Shown here: piece after piece, positions 43,261-51,601 of the stretch
Layout of the letters: each line of letters opens with the position of its first letter
Position numbering within the stretch: position 1 is the stretch's first letter
Assembly (NCBI RefSeq): GCF_025947145.1
Contig: NZ_CP109999.1
Coordinates: 1,860,001-1,924,000 of the forward strand
From: Flavobacterium sp. N1994
Lineage (GTDB): Bacteria; Bacteroidota; Bacteroidia; Flavobacteriales; Flavobacteriaceae
Direction of reading: 5' to 3'
DNA length: 64,000 nt
Notes under the pieces: model-generated
Database searches by the model: none
The model's input: the letters and a program-made list of their open reading frames with translations, nothing else
Told to the model about the DNA's origin: nothing
Translations under genes and position numbers: made by a program

Positions 43261-45420
43261 CTAAAATTTCAATGTTAGTCCAGCTAAAAAATGAATTCCC
43301 GCTTGCGGATAATAATAAGGAGTAACATCATACATATAGCCATTGGAAACATAGCGTTTGTCCAAAATATTATTCACTAAACCTGTTAATACAATAGATT
43401 TAAAAATGGATTTGGGTTTAATTTCATAAGCCACATTAAAATCGTTTACAAAATAGTCTGGTAATTTTGCTGCTGGTAATTCAATGTTATTTAGGTATTG
43501 CTCCCCTACAAATTTTGAAAGCCAAGATAGCTGCAAACTTTCTAAAGGTTTATAAACTAAAATATTTCCAGCAATTACTGAAGGGGAATAGGCAATGTTT
43601 TTGGTGCCAACATCATTTCCTAACACATTCAAATCCAGATTTTTATTTTGACTTAAAGTGAAATTCGGACGAATAATTACTTGTTTTGAGACGGCTATTG
43701 TGGCATCTATTTCTAAACCTAGTCGGTAGCTTTTTTCACTATTGGAACGAATTGGATTGCCAACATTATCCAGATTTCCAGTCAAAATTAATTGGTCTTT
43801 ATAGGCCATGTAATAGAGGTTGGTATTCCATTTTATTTTTTCAGAAGCATATCTCCAACCTAATTCATAATCATCCAACTTTTCGGGTTTTACATTTCCT
43901 CCTTCATAATCGGTTCTATTAGGCTCCCGATTAGCTTTGGCATAAGAGAAATACAACGTGTTCTTATCATTAAAACTATAATTCAATCCTGCTTTTGGAT
44001 TGAAAAAACGGAAAGTATCGTCAACCAAAACAGGTTGAACTCCATCAGCACGATAATTGACCATTCTATATTGTAAATCACCATACAAGCTCAACTCTTT
44101 GGTCAATTGATAATTGGCTTTAACAAAAATGTTATTGTCTGTTTTGGTCGCATTGTCATCATAGTAATGATCACCCAATTCAGAATTTGAGGCATATCGA
44201 GCCCAAATCACTTTTCCAAAATGTTTGCCTTCATATTTATTCCAACCACCACCCGCAATTAAATCAAGTTTGTCTTTTTTGTAATTGATAGAATATGTAG
44301 TGCCATAGAAATCATTATCCAACCATTTTTGACGCACTAAATCGGTGGTGTTGATAGTAGTTCCGTCAATAACTATTGGTGTTAGATTATAATCGGCAAA
44401 GTTTTGTGCGTTTTGATATTCTTCATAATAGCCTTTCCCTTTGGTATAGTGCAAAGCGACATTCGTACTCCAGTTTTCAGAAACTCTTTCACTCCAGTGC
44501 AATTGATAATGATCTTGCTGATAATTATCGGTTTGATTATCATAAAAACGCGTGTTGCCAAGAGCATCTGAATACATTCCAGCATAATTGAAAGTTCTGT
44601 CATCGGCCATCGTTTGAGCATCTATACCATACCAGGACTGATAGGTTTTTTCGTTTCCGCCAAAAACTAAGGTTTTAATTAAAGTGGTTTTTCCAACATA
44701 AGTTCCTTGCAAGAAATACGATTTCAAACTTGATGTAGCTCGGTCAATATAACCATGCGAATCAATATTGGACAATCTTCCTGCCAATTCAAAATGGTCG
44801 TTCAATAAGCCCGAACTAAATTTAACAGTATGTTTTCGGGTATTAAAACTTCCGAAAGAATTTGAAATCTCGCCACTGCTTTCTTTGGAATAGCTATCGG
44901 TCAATAAGATCAAACTCGCGCCAAAAGCTCCAGCACCATTAGTTGAAGTCCCTACGCCACGTTGCAATTGCATACTTTGCACTGATGAAGCAAAATCGGG
45001 CATATTTACCCAATAGGTTCCACTACTTTCGGCATCGTTGTATGGAATTCCGTTAATAGTTATATTCACCCGAGTAGCATCGCTTCCGCGGACACGTATT
45101 CCTGTATACCCCACACCATTCCCAGCATCTGAAGTGGTAACAACTGAAGGCATGTAGTTCATTAAAATTGGAATGTCTTGTCCTAGATTTCGGAATTTGA
45201 TTTCCTTTTTGTCCAGATTGCTGAACGAAACTGGTGTTTTTGAAGTAACCCGAACTGCGGAAACCAATACTTCATCGAGTTGGTTGACTTTGGCAGAATC
45301 TTTTACTTTTTCTTGAGAGAAAGAGAAAAGTGGAAAGAGACAAGAGTAAAGAAAAAAACCAGTTACAATCTTGTTTCTTGCTTCTTGCTTCTTGCTTCTA
45401 AATTTGAATAAAGTTTTCAT
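43261..45420 (-). CDS. TonB-dependent outer-membrane receptor, TPP-riboswitch controlled (probably thiamine uptake)
   Basis: 719 residues. The N-terminus is odd: MKTLFKFRSKKQEARNK precedes the signal peptide core (TGFFLYSCLFPLFSFSQ), and the basic part is encoded by four 7-bp repeat units. The plug domain spans about 45-165 with DEVLVSAVRV, VGYTGIRVRGSDATRVNITINGIPYND and GTSTNGAGAFGASL. The 22-strand barrel ends HFLAGLTLKF. No carboxypeptidase-like domain is present. A TPP riboswitch lies directly upstream, so a thiamine compound is the likely cargo. PnuC is encoded nearby upstream. Confidence 0.9.
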   Translation of the reverse strand: MKTLFKFRSKKQEARNKIVTGFFLYSCLFPLFSFSQEKVKDSAKVNQLDEVLVSAVRVTSKTPVSFSNLDKKEIKFRNLGQDIPILMNYMPSVVTTSDAGNGVGYTGIRVRGSDATRVNITINGIPYNDAESSGTYWVNMPDFASSVQSMQLQRGVGTSTNGAGAFGASLILLTDSYSKESSGEISNSFGSFNTRKHTVKFSSGLLNDHFELAGRLSNIDSHGYIDRATSSLKSYFLQGTYVGKTTLIKTLVFGGNEKTYQSWYGIDAQTMADDRTFNYAGMYSDALGNTRFYDNQTDNYQQDHYQLHWSERVSENWSTNVALHYTKGKGYYEEYQNAQNFADYNLTPIVIDGTTINTTDLVRQKWLDNDFYGTTYSINYKKDKLDLIAGGGWNKYEGKHFGKVIWARYASNSELGDHYYDDNATKTDNNIFVKANYQLTKELSLYGDLQYRMVNYRADGVQPVLVDDTFRFFNPKAGLNYSFNDKNTLYFSYAKANREPNRTDYEGGNVKPEKLDDYELGWRYASEKIKWNTNLYYMAYKDQLILTGNLDNVGNPIRSNSEKSYRLGLEIDATIAVSKQVIIRPNFTLSQNKNLDLNVLGNDVGTKNIAYSPSVIAGNILVYKPLESLQLSWLSKFVGEQYLNNIELPAAKLPDYFVNDFNVAYEIKPKSIFKSIVLTGLVNNILDKRYVSNGYMYDVTPYYYPQAGIHFLAGLTLKF
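45370..45397 (-). repeat. Heptanucleotide repeat (AAGCAAG)x3 plus AAACAAG at the 5' end of the receptor gene
   Basis: Four 7-bp units on the coding strand, 23 to 50 bp after the ATG and before the signal-peptide core. A gain or loss of one unit shifts the frame. Confidence 0.9.
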
Positions 45421-45516
45421 TCGTAAAATAGTTTACAAATAAAAAGAGGTAATTATTCTTTGTTAAAAATTAAATTGATACTCCTGACGTACGACTAACG
45501 TGCACTTTAGCTTTTC

Positions 45517-45597
45517 GTCAAATCCTTAAACAGCATTACCTGTTCTAAGTTCATTGGGTATAATCTCAGCTCGTTATTTAGAGCACCCCTTTTGAGA
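45517..45597 (-). ncRNA. TPP riboswitch (THI box)
   Basis: On the minus strand: GGGGTGCTC, GCTGAGATTATACCC and AACAGGTAATGCTG followed by AAGGA match the conserved thi-box core (GGGGUGC, CUGAGA, ACC..GAACCUGAU, AUGC). A P1 helix TCAAA/TTTGA closes it. The predicted -7 element at 45603-45610 places the transcript start at its edge. It controls the TonB receptor. Confidence 0.92.
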
Positions 45598-45602
45598 CGG
45601 GA

Positions 45603-45610
45603 CAAAAGTA
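45603..45610 (-). promoter_or_regulatory. -7 element for the riboswitch transcript
   Basis: TACTTTTG on the minus strand matches TAnnTTTG. The expected start falls just before the riboswitch P1 stem. Confidence 0.5.
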
Positions 45611-45651
45611 AAAAAGATTTTTAGATTATTGGATTTTTAGACTGTTAGATT

Positions 45652-46053
45652 TTACAGTTCCGGCTTTTTCCGGTTTTGTTTTATTTCCGAAAGGGTGGAT
45701 TTGTCTTTTAATCGCTTTTCTACAACCGACTTTGGAATCTTAGTAGGTTTTCTTTTCTTTGGAACTAGTAAAGCTTTTTCTATTAGGTCTAAAAATCGTT
45801 TGGTTACGATAGTTTTATTCTTTAACTGACTTCTATCTTCATCGCAGTTTAATATTAAAATGCCTTCTAAAGTAAGTTTCGATTTTAATTTTTTTATGGC
45901 TCGTTCCTTTTCCTCTTCGTCAAGTGCTGCAGAATTCACTAAATCAAAAGTCAGCACCACTTTGGAAGCCACTTTATTTACGTTTTGTCCTCCTGGTCCC
46001 GAACTTCTAACGGCTTTGAAGCTTATTTCCGTTAGTATCTTTTCAGTTTCCAT
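45652..46053 (-). CDS. arfB: Alternative ribosome-rescue factor ArfB (peptidyl-tRNA hydrolase)
   Basis: 133 residues with the release-factor GGQ motif in RSSGPGGQNVNKVASKV and a basic C-terminal tail (KKRKPTKIPKSVVEKRLKDKS...) that enters the mRNA channel of stalled ribosomes in known ArfB. Hydrolyses peptidyl-tRNA on non-stop ribosomes. Overlaps the DUF4301 gene by 11 bp, so co-transcribed with it. Confidence 0.95.
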   Translation of the reverse strand: METEKILTEISFKAVRSSGPGGQNVNKVASKVVLTFDLVNSAALDEEEKERAIKKLKSKLTLEGILILNCDEDRSQLKNKTIVTKRFLDLIEKALLVPKKRKPTKIPKSVVEKRLKDKSTLSEIKQNRKKPEL

Positions 46054-47644
46054 ATTGAGGTTGATGTGCGGGTTTAAGTAAGTCGTTCACGGTTTTCACT
46101 GGATTAAAAGTAACCAAGGGTACTTCAACAAAAACAGTAATCCATTTGGCCATGGCTCCATTCCAAAGTCCGGGTAATTCATAGCCTTTTAAGTCTTTCC
46201 CTTTATTATTTTTTTGTACTATAAACCCAGTACTATGGTCTATAAACTTTATCAAATCGAATTTATCGCCTTGATAATTTTTGGTCGCACATACTAAATC
46301 TACTGGGTTAAAATGAGTGGCTTTGGCTAAAATCTGAGCTTGCTCTATATTGTTGGTTTCAACCTGTGAGCTTTCTACTATTTGCAAGGAAACATTGCCC
46401 TGATAACTTCTCACCCAAAATGGGCCACCTCCAGGTTCTCCTTCATTTTTCACCATGCCACAAACTCTGATAGGACGATTCAACTTGTCTTTTATAAAAG
46501 CTATTTTATTCTCAATAGTATATTTATAGAAATCTTCTAATACATCAATATTCAACTTTTGTTTCATGAAAACAATGATGTCTGGAATATCGTTTTCTAA
46601 AATGGTATTGTTTTCAACTGCTCTCAAAATTTTGAAAATCTGCTGTTGTAAGTCGAGTAACAATCCCGCCAATGCCTTTTTATATAAGGTAATTTCCTGA
46701 ATGTGATTCTGAATTACATTATCAATATTCTTAATGAATAGTATATCTGCTTCAAGGTCATTCAAATTATTGATCAATGCGCCATGCCCGCCTGGTCTAA
46801 AAACTAATTGCCCATTTTCACTGCGAAAAGGCTCATTGTTGGGTGTAACGGCAATCGTATCTGTTCTTTTATCTTGATGAGAATAACTAATATGAACTTT
46901 GGTTTTAGTCTTATCTTCAATCTTTTGCTTTACTTTTTCAATAATGGTTTCAAATAAATTTTCATGGTGATCTGAAACGGTAAAATGCAAATGAGAAACC
47001 GAGTTAGAACTAGCATAATAAGCACATTCATTGAGATGTTCCTCTACTGGAGTTACAATTTCTGTTTTGTATTTATGAAAATCTAAAACCCCTTTGGGTT
47101 TGTTGGCAAAATCAAAATGCTCTGAAGCCAACATCGTTTTAATGAAATGATAACTTTTTTCATGAGTTTCCATCTTATAGTAATTCTCATGGAGTGATTT
47201 TAGTTTCGCTTTTACTTCATCATAAAAAGGAAACTTTTCGATTCCAGCTAAGAACGTGGGAAGGTTTTTGTCTCTTTTTCTATTGATGTAAGCGTTTATG
47301 GTTTCGTTTTCATGGTCAAAATCATTCAGGAACTCACTTAAAAACTTAAACATTCTACTAGCAGCTCCAGAAGCTGGAACAAATTTTTTAAGTTTTAATC
47401 TGTCTTTCTTGGCGTCAAAATAATCCGAATAGCTTTGAAAGTCTTCGTTCGATAATTTTACAATACCATCATTAATGGTGGCTGGTCTTTCGAGTGTGAT
47501 TTTTGGAATGCCTAATTTGTACAACAAAAGTTCTCCTTCGATTTTATCCAAAGGAATCCCTATAGCTTTTATTTGCTCAAAATCTGATTCTGTAAAACCG
47601 TGCTTTTTCGCTAAACTATCTTTTGTTGTAGTGTTTTCTTCCAT
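46043..47644 (-). CDS. DUF4301 protein
   Basis: 533 residues from the ATG at 47644 (MEENTTTKDSLAKKHGF). A frame from 47794 overlaps the pnuC gene and its extra residues read as antisense of membrane-protein DNA, so the shorter form is preferred. The DUF4301 pattern is present (KFVPASGAASRMFKFL, FRPGGHGALINNLNDLEADILFIKNIDNV, and GEPGGGPFWV). The central region recalls nucleotidyltransferase-like sugar nucleotide enzymes (PGGHGAL loop), but catalysis is unproven. It overlaps pnuC and arfB, in the order GGGPS-pnuC-DUF4301-arfB. Confidence 0.85.
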   Translation of the reverse strand: MEENTTTKDSLAKKHGFTESDFEQIKAIGIPLDKIEGELLLYKLGIPKITLERPATINDGIVKLSNEDFQSYSDYFDAKKDRLKLKKFVPASGAASRMFKFLSEFLNDFDHENETINAYINRKRDKNLPTFLAGIEKFPFYDEVKAKLKSLHENYYKMETHEKSYHFIKTMLASEHFDFANKPKGVLDFHKYKTEIVTPVEEHLNECAYYASSNSVSHLHFTVSDHHENLFETIIEKVKQKIEDKTKTKVHISYSHQDKRTDTIAVTPNNEPFRSENGQLVFRPGGHGALINNLNDLEADILFIKNIDNVIQNHIQEITLYKKALAGLLLDLQQQIFKILRAVENNTILENDIPDIIVFMKQKLNIDVLEDFYKYTIENKIAFIKDKLNRPIRVCGMVKNEGEPGGGPFWVRSYQGNVSLQIVESSQVETNNIEQAQILAKATHFNPVDLVCATKNYQGDKFDLIKFIDHSTGFIVQKNNKGKDLKGYELPGLWNGAMAKWITVFVEVPLVTFNPVKTVNDLLKPAHQPQYGN

Positions 47645-48228
47645 TCTATATAGCCATAAATGGCAATGATTGTAAAAATTAAATATTGGATACTCGTAAA
47701 CGAATACCCTTTGACAAAATACATTGGGATAGAAATGATATCCCCCACAATCCATAAAATCCAGTTCTCTATTTTCCGTCTTGCCATTAACCACATTCCG
47801 ACAAAGAAAATTCCAGTAACTATCGTATCAACGTAAGATGTCCAGTGGGTAAATTTATCAAAAAATGTATAAACCGCCACCACAAATAGCACTGTTAACA
47901 CAAAAATCACAAGCGACCATTTCTTTTCTGACAAAGTCATTCTAGAAATTGGGAATTCCACTACATCTCCTTGCTTACGCGTCCAGTGATACCAACCATA
48001 AATGCTCATCACTACATAATAAAAATTAATCATCATGTCGCCTAGCAAAGACCATTTCCAAAGCAAATAAGTATAAATCGCGGTATTAATAATCCCTGTG
48101 GGGAAAACCCAAATGTTATCTTTCTTAGCAAACCAAACACTCAACAATCCAAAGAGTATGGCACCCACTTCCAATACAATTTCATGCATCGGATAGTCTT
48201 TGTATTGTGAGAAGAGGAACTCCAGCAT
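47611..48228 (-). CDS. pnuC: PnuC-family vitamin transporter
   Basis: 205-residue membrane protein with seven or eight hydrophobic segments, of the PnuC/PnuT group (FAKKDNIWVFPTGIINTAIYTYLLWKWSLLGDMMINFYYVVMSIYGWYHW in parts, and the late WILWIVGDIISIPMYFVKG). The usual cargo is nicotinamide riboside, but some Bacteroidota members transport thiamine. The TPP-riboswitch TonB receptor 2.2 kb downstream makes the thiamine form possible, although the riboswitch does not precede this gene. TAATG overlap with the GGGP synthase gene. Confidence 0.88.
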   Translation of the reverse strand: MLEFLFSQYKDYPMHEIVLEVGAILFGLLSVWFAKKDNIWVFPTGIINTAIYTYLLWKWSLLGDMMINFYYVVMSIYGWYHWTRKQGDVVEFPISRMTLSEKKWSLVIFVLTVLFVVAVYTFFDKFTHWTSYVDTIVTGIFFVGMWLMARRKIENWILWIVGDIISIPMYFVKGYSFTSIQYLIFTIIAIYGYIEWKKTLQQKIV

Positions 48229-48935
48229 TAGTCAAAAAAGTTTATATCATTTTCAAAGGCTGTCCCAATCACTACCATATCAGCTCCTGCTGCGTAGGCT
48301 TCGTCTATTTGCTTTTTGGAACGAATACCGCCTCCAACAATCAAAGGAACCGCAATACTTTTTGAAACCATTTCTATTACTTCTAAAGGAACGGCATTGG
48401 CTGCTCCACTTCCTGCTTCCAGATAAATAAGTTTGTTGCCTATGAGTTCTCCTGCTTTTGCTGTTTGCGCAATGTACTCGGGATTGTTTCTTGACAACGG
48501 TTTAGTTTGACTCACTCTTTCCACAGCCGTTTCACTGCCGCTTTCTATTAAAATATAGCCTGTTGAAATGATTTCGAGTTGGGTCTTTTCCAAAATAGGT
48601 ACCGCATTGATTTGGTGTTCTACTAAATAATCTGGATTTCTTCCTGAAAGCAACATCAAGAATAAAATGCCGTCGGCTTCACCTGAAATCTGGGATGGAT
48701 TTCCTGGGAAAAGTAAAATGGGCAACTTTGTATGTTGTTTTAAAGCTACTATAATGTCATCCAAATGATAGCCTTCAAACGAACTTCCTCCCACAAAAAT
48801 ATGAGTCGCTGGCGATTGATTAATTTTTTCTGCTAAAAGGGAAATATCAGTTATCATCACTTTATCGGGATCGATTAAAATGGCTAATAATTTTTGGTTT
48901 TCTTTTTTGGCCGATACCATTTGGTTATGCAACAT
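48228..48935 (-). CDS. Geranylgeranylglyceryl phosphate synthase family protein
   Basis: 235-residue TIM barrel of the PcrB/GGGPS family. Markers are LAILIDPDK, THIFVGGSSFEG, the phosphate-binding GSGAANAVP region and VGGGIRSKKQIDEAYAAGADMVVIGTAFE. These enzymes form the ether bond between glycerol-1-phosphate and a polyprenyl diphosphate, as in archaeal lipids. Flavobacterial members are known. No glycerol-1-phosphate dehydrogenase is adjacent. First gene of a four-gene minus-strand cluster. Confidence 0.92.
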   Translation of the reverse strand: MLHNQMVSAKKENQKLLAILIDPDKVMITDISLLAEKINQSPATHIFVGGSSFEGYHLDDIIVALKQHTKLPILLFPGNPSQISGEADGILFLMLLSGRNPDYLVEHQINAVPILEKTQLEIISTGYILIESGSETAVERVSQTKPLSRNNPEYIAQTAKAGELIGNKLIYLEAGSGAANAVPLEVIEMVSKSIAVPLIVGGGIRSKKQIDEAYAAGADMVVIGTAFENDINFFD

Positions 48936-49074
48936 CTGCAGTCTTTTTTTATAGGTGGGTAAAGGTAACCCTTTTTTAAACCTCCGAAAAAAAATTCAAA
49001 ATATGATTTATGTCATTTTTTTGGAACGCTAAGTGCGATAGCTTTGCTCTTATAACTCATAAAATCGCACGATT

Positions 49075-49362
49075 ATGACACTTTATCAAAAAACACTTCA
49101 TGATTTCCAGCAAAGTTATGTTGGATTTGCCGCTTTGATTATTATCGGTCAAAGTTGTTTAGGCGGAGCTGCCGCTATGTATATTTTGGAAAACGGAAAC
49201 TCATTGGTACAAATGATTCAGTTAGCTTTTGTAGCTATTACTTGCACTGTAGTTAATGTAGGTATCTTGGCGCAGCTATCTCCAAAGACCGTTTTTAACA
49301 TGACTATTTTTAGTGTAATCCTTAGTGTTATTGCTATTACACTAAATGTGTTTTTCATTTAA
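49075..49362 (+). CDS. Small membrane protein, 95 aa, unknown
   Basis: Not recognised. Three hydrophobic helices: about 15-37 (YVGFAALIIIGQSCLGGAAAMYI), 46-68 and 73-95. A short cytoplasmic N-terminus is likely. It overlaps the convergent phosphopantetheinyl transferase gene by 4 bp. Own short intergenic region upstream. Confidence 0.7.
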   Translation: MTLYQKTLHDFQQSYVGFAALIIIGQSCLGGAAAMYILENGNSLVQMIQLAFVAITCTVVNVGILAQLSPKTVFNMTIFSVILSVIAITLNVFFI

Positions 49363-50030
49363 CTAGCTTCAAAAGCACAAACAAAAACATAGTTTTTAAT
49401 AAAGTCGAATACAATATCGAAGTGTTCGACTTTGTTATTAAAACGCAGTTCTACACTACATTTTTTATCAGATAAGTTAAATTCGCTTTCGAAAATATCA
49501 TCTTTAAAACTAATGCCAATCTCATTTTTGATTTTAAAGACAGATTCTTTTATCCCCCAAACCACAGTAGCTTTTATCAATTGATCTTCGGCAGTAAGGT
49601 TTGCCAAATGCGAAACATCCATAAATCTTGGGGCTAATTTCAAGGTTTTATCTTTTAGGATTTCTAAGTCGGCACCTATGTTTACATCGCTTAAGACAAT
49701 TACTGAAAAGTCATGTGAATGCGAAATAGAGATATGTTTAGCTCCTGTATTCTCTCTTGATTCTTGTTTCTTGCTTCTTGCTTCTTCCCTCAAATGCGGT
49801 TTCCCAAATTCATCGTAGTACAAATCAAAATCGGTGTAGCCGGCCTCCATTAACAACCTTCTTACGCTTAGGAAACCTTTTTGATGCCCTTCGGATTTCA
49901 TGTTTTCTACTCTGGCCAAAGAAACATCCTTTAAGGCAACGCTCTGAAACAGTTCATCAAAGGTCTCGGTGATTTCCCAAACCCATACTTGTGTGGTGGC
50001 ATTTAAATCTTTGACTTTGAGTAGTGGCAT
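49359..50030 (-). CDS. 4'-phosphopantetheinyl transferase superfamily protein with a repeat insertion
   Basis: 223 residues. Transfers the 4'-phosphopantetheine arm from CoA to carrier proteins. Visible motifs are ISHSHD (near 100), the metal site IGADLEILKD and WGIKESVFKI, all of the Sfp/AcpS type. Between GKPHLRE and GAKHISISHS there is an insertion EARSKKQESRENT encoded mostly by the 7-bp repeat; in relatives these segments adjoin more closely. The catalytic residues are intact. Confidence 0.88.
   Translation of the reverse strand: MPLLKVKDLNATTQVWVWEITETFDELFQSVALKDVSLARVENMKSEGHQKGFLSVRRLLMEAGYTDFDLYYDEFGKPHLREEARSKKQESRENTGAKHISISHSHDFSVIVLSDVNIGADLEILKDKTLKLAPRFMDVSHLANLTAEDQLIKATVVWGIKESVFKIKNEIGISFKDDIFESEFNLSDKKCSVELRFNNKVEHFDIVFDFIKNYVFVCAFEAS
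49756..49783 (-). repeat. Heptanucleotide repeat (AAGCAAG)x2 plus two variant units in the PPTase gene
   Basis: Coding strand order AAGCAAG, AAGCAAG, AAACAAG, AATCAAG. Variant units sit at the downstream end, as in the 45.4 kb copy. Confidence 0.85.
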
Positions 50031-50127
50031 AGTGATTTTTAAATTATCTGTTTGTTTTTCAGAAAATTAAGTACTTTAACAAATCATAAAAAAGCAAAAA
50101 ACGTTTTTTTAATTCTATCCTATTATG

Positions 50128-50135
50128 TAGCTTTG
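50128..50135 (+). promoter_or_regulatory. -7 element for ahcY
   Basis: TAGCTTTG matches TAnnTTTG 33 bp before the start codon. A T-rich stretch lies at the -33 position. Confidence 0.45.
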
Positions 50136-50167
50136 CACCGAAATTAAAAAACAAATATACATAATAG

Positions 50168-51484
50168 ATGAGTACACAAACATTACCTTTTGTAGCTTAC
50201 AAAGTTAAAGACATTAACTTGGCAGCTTGGGGAAGAAAAGAGATTGAATTGGCAGAAGCTGAAATGCCAGGATTAATGGCACTTCGTGCTGAATATGGTG
50301 CAAGCCAACCTTTAAAAGGAGCTCGTATTGCAGGATGTCTTCACATGACAATTCAAACTGCGGTTCTTATTGAAACATTAATCGCTTTGGGAGCTGAAGT
50401 TACTTGGTCTTCTTGTAACATCTTCTCTACACAAGATCAAGCGGCTGCGGCTATTGCTGCTGCTGGTATTCAAGTATATGCTTGGAAAGGTCTTGACGAA
50501 GAGTCTTTTGACTGGTGTATTGAGCAAACTTTATTTTTTGGTGAAGACAGAAAACCATTGAACATGATATTAGACGACGGTGGTGATTTGACTAACATGG
50601 TATTCGACCGTTACCCAGAATTGATTCCTGGTATCAAAGGATTATCAGAAGAAACTACGACTGGTGTTCACCGTTTGTACGAAAGAATGAAAAACGGAAC
50701 GTTATTCATGCCAGCTATCAACGTTAATGACTCGGTTACTAAATCTAAATTTGATAACAAATACGGTTGTAAAGAATCAGCTGTAGATGCTATCAGAAGA
50801 GCTACTGACATTATGTTGGCTGGTAAAAGAGTAGTAGTTTGTGGATATGGTGACGTAGGTAAAGGTACTGCTGCTTCTTTCAGAGGTGCAGGTTCTATCG
50901 TTACTGTAACTGAAATCGATCCTATCTGTGCTTTACAAGCAGCTATGGACGGATTTGAAGTTAAAAAATTAAACACTGTAGTAGGAAATGCTGATATCAT
51001 CATCACAACTACAGGAAATAAAGATATCGTAATGGGAAGCCACTTCGAGCAAATGAAAGACAAAACTATCGTTTGTAACATTGGTCACTTTGATAACGAA
51101 ATCGACATGGCTTGGTTAAACAAAAACCACGGTGCTTCTAAAGTAGAAATCAAACCACAAGTTGACAAATACACTATCGCTGGAAAAGACATTCTTATCT
51201 TGGCAGAAGGTCGTTTGGTAAACTTAGGTTGTGCTACAGGTCACCCAAGTTTTGTAATGAGTAACTCATTTACTAACCAAACTTTAGCACAATTAGAGTT
51301 ATGGAATAACAGTGCGGCCTACAAAAACGAAGTGTATATGTTACCAAAACACTTAGATGAAAAAGTAGCGGCTTTACACTTGGCTAAATTGGGTGTTGAA
51401 TTAGAGACTTTAAATGATGAGCAAGCGGCTTACATTGGGGTTGAAGTTCAAGGACCATTTAAACCAGAGTATTACAGATATTAA
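50168..51484 (+). CDS. ahcY: Adenosylhomocysteinase
   Basis: Hydrolyses S-adenosylhomocysteine to adenosine and homocysteine in the methyl cycle. 438 residues. N-terminal substrate domain with [16 protein letters not shown] and [18 protein letters not shown]-binding [17 protein letters not shown] and the C-terminal [13 protein letters not shown] with the conserved Lys-Tyr end. Complete. Monocistronic with its own terminator. Confidence 0.98.
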   Translation: MSTQTLPFVAYKVKDINLAAWGRKEIELAEAEMPGLMALRAEYGASQPLKGARIAGCLHMTIQTAVLIETLIALGAEVTWSSCNIFSTQDQAAAAIAAAGIQVYAWKGLDEESFDWCIEQTLFFGEDRKPLNMILDDGGDLTNMVFDRYPELIPGIKGLSEETTTGVHRLYERMKNGTLFMPAINVNDSVTKSKFDNKYGCKESAVDAIRRATDIMLAGKRVVVCGYGDVGKGTAASFRGAGSIVTVTEIDPICALQAAMDGFEVKKLNTVVGNADIIITTTGNKDIVMGSHFEQMKDKTIVCNIGHFDNEIDMAWLNKNHGASKVEIKPQVDKYTIAGKDILILAEGRLVNLGCATGHPSFVMSNSFTNQTLAQLELWNNSAAYKNEVYMLPKHLDEKVAALHLAKLGVELETLNDEQAAYIGVEVQGPFKPEYYRY

Positions 51485-51525
51485 TCAGACTTTTTATTAT
51501 TAGATTGTTAGATTATTAGCATATT

Positions 51526-51557
51526 AAAAAACCCTCGCATTACTGTGAGGGTTTTTT
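51526..51557. terminator. Terminator after ahcY, also downstream of the 51602 gene
   Basis: AAAAACCCTC, loop, GAGGGTTTTTT. A diverged copy of this hairpin occurs at 54743-54773 after the decayed paralogue. Confidence 0.8.
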
Positions 51558-51601
51558 CGTTTTTGGAAGAGATTCTTCCTTCGTCAGAATGACAAGATTG
51601 T

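Noticed and set aside
47645..47794. 50-residue N-terminal extension of the DUF4301 protein
   Set aside because: Overlaps the coding part of pnuC in another frame; the sequence after the internal Met fits the family.
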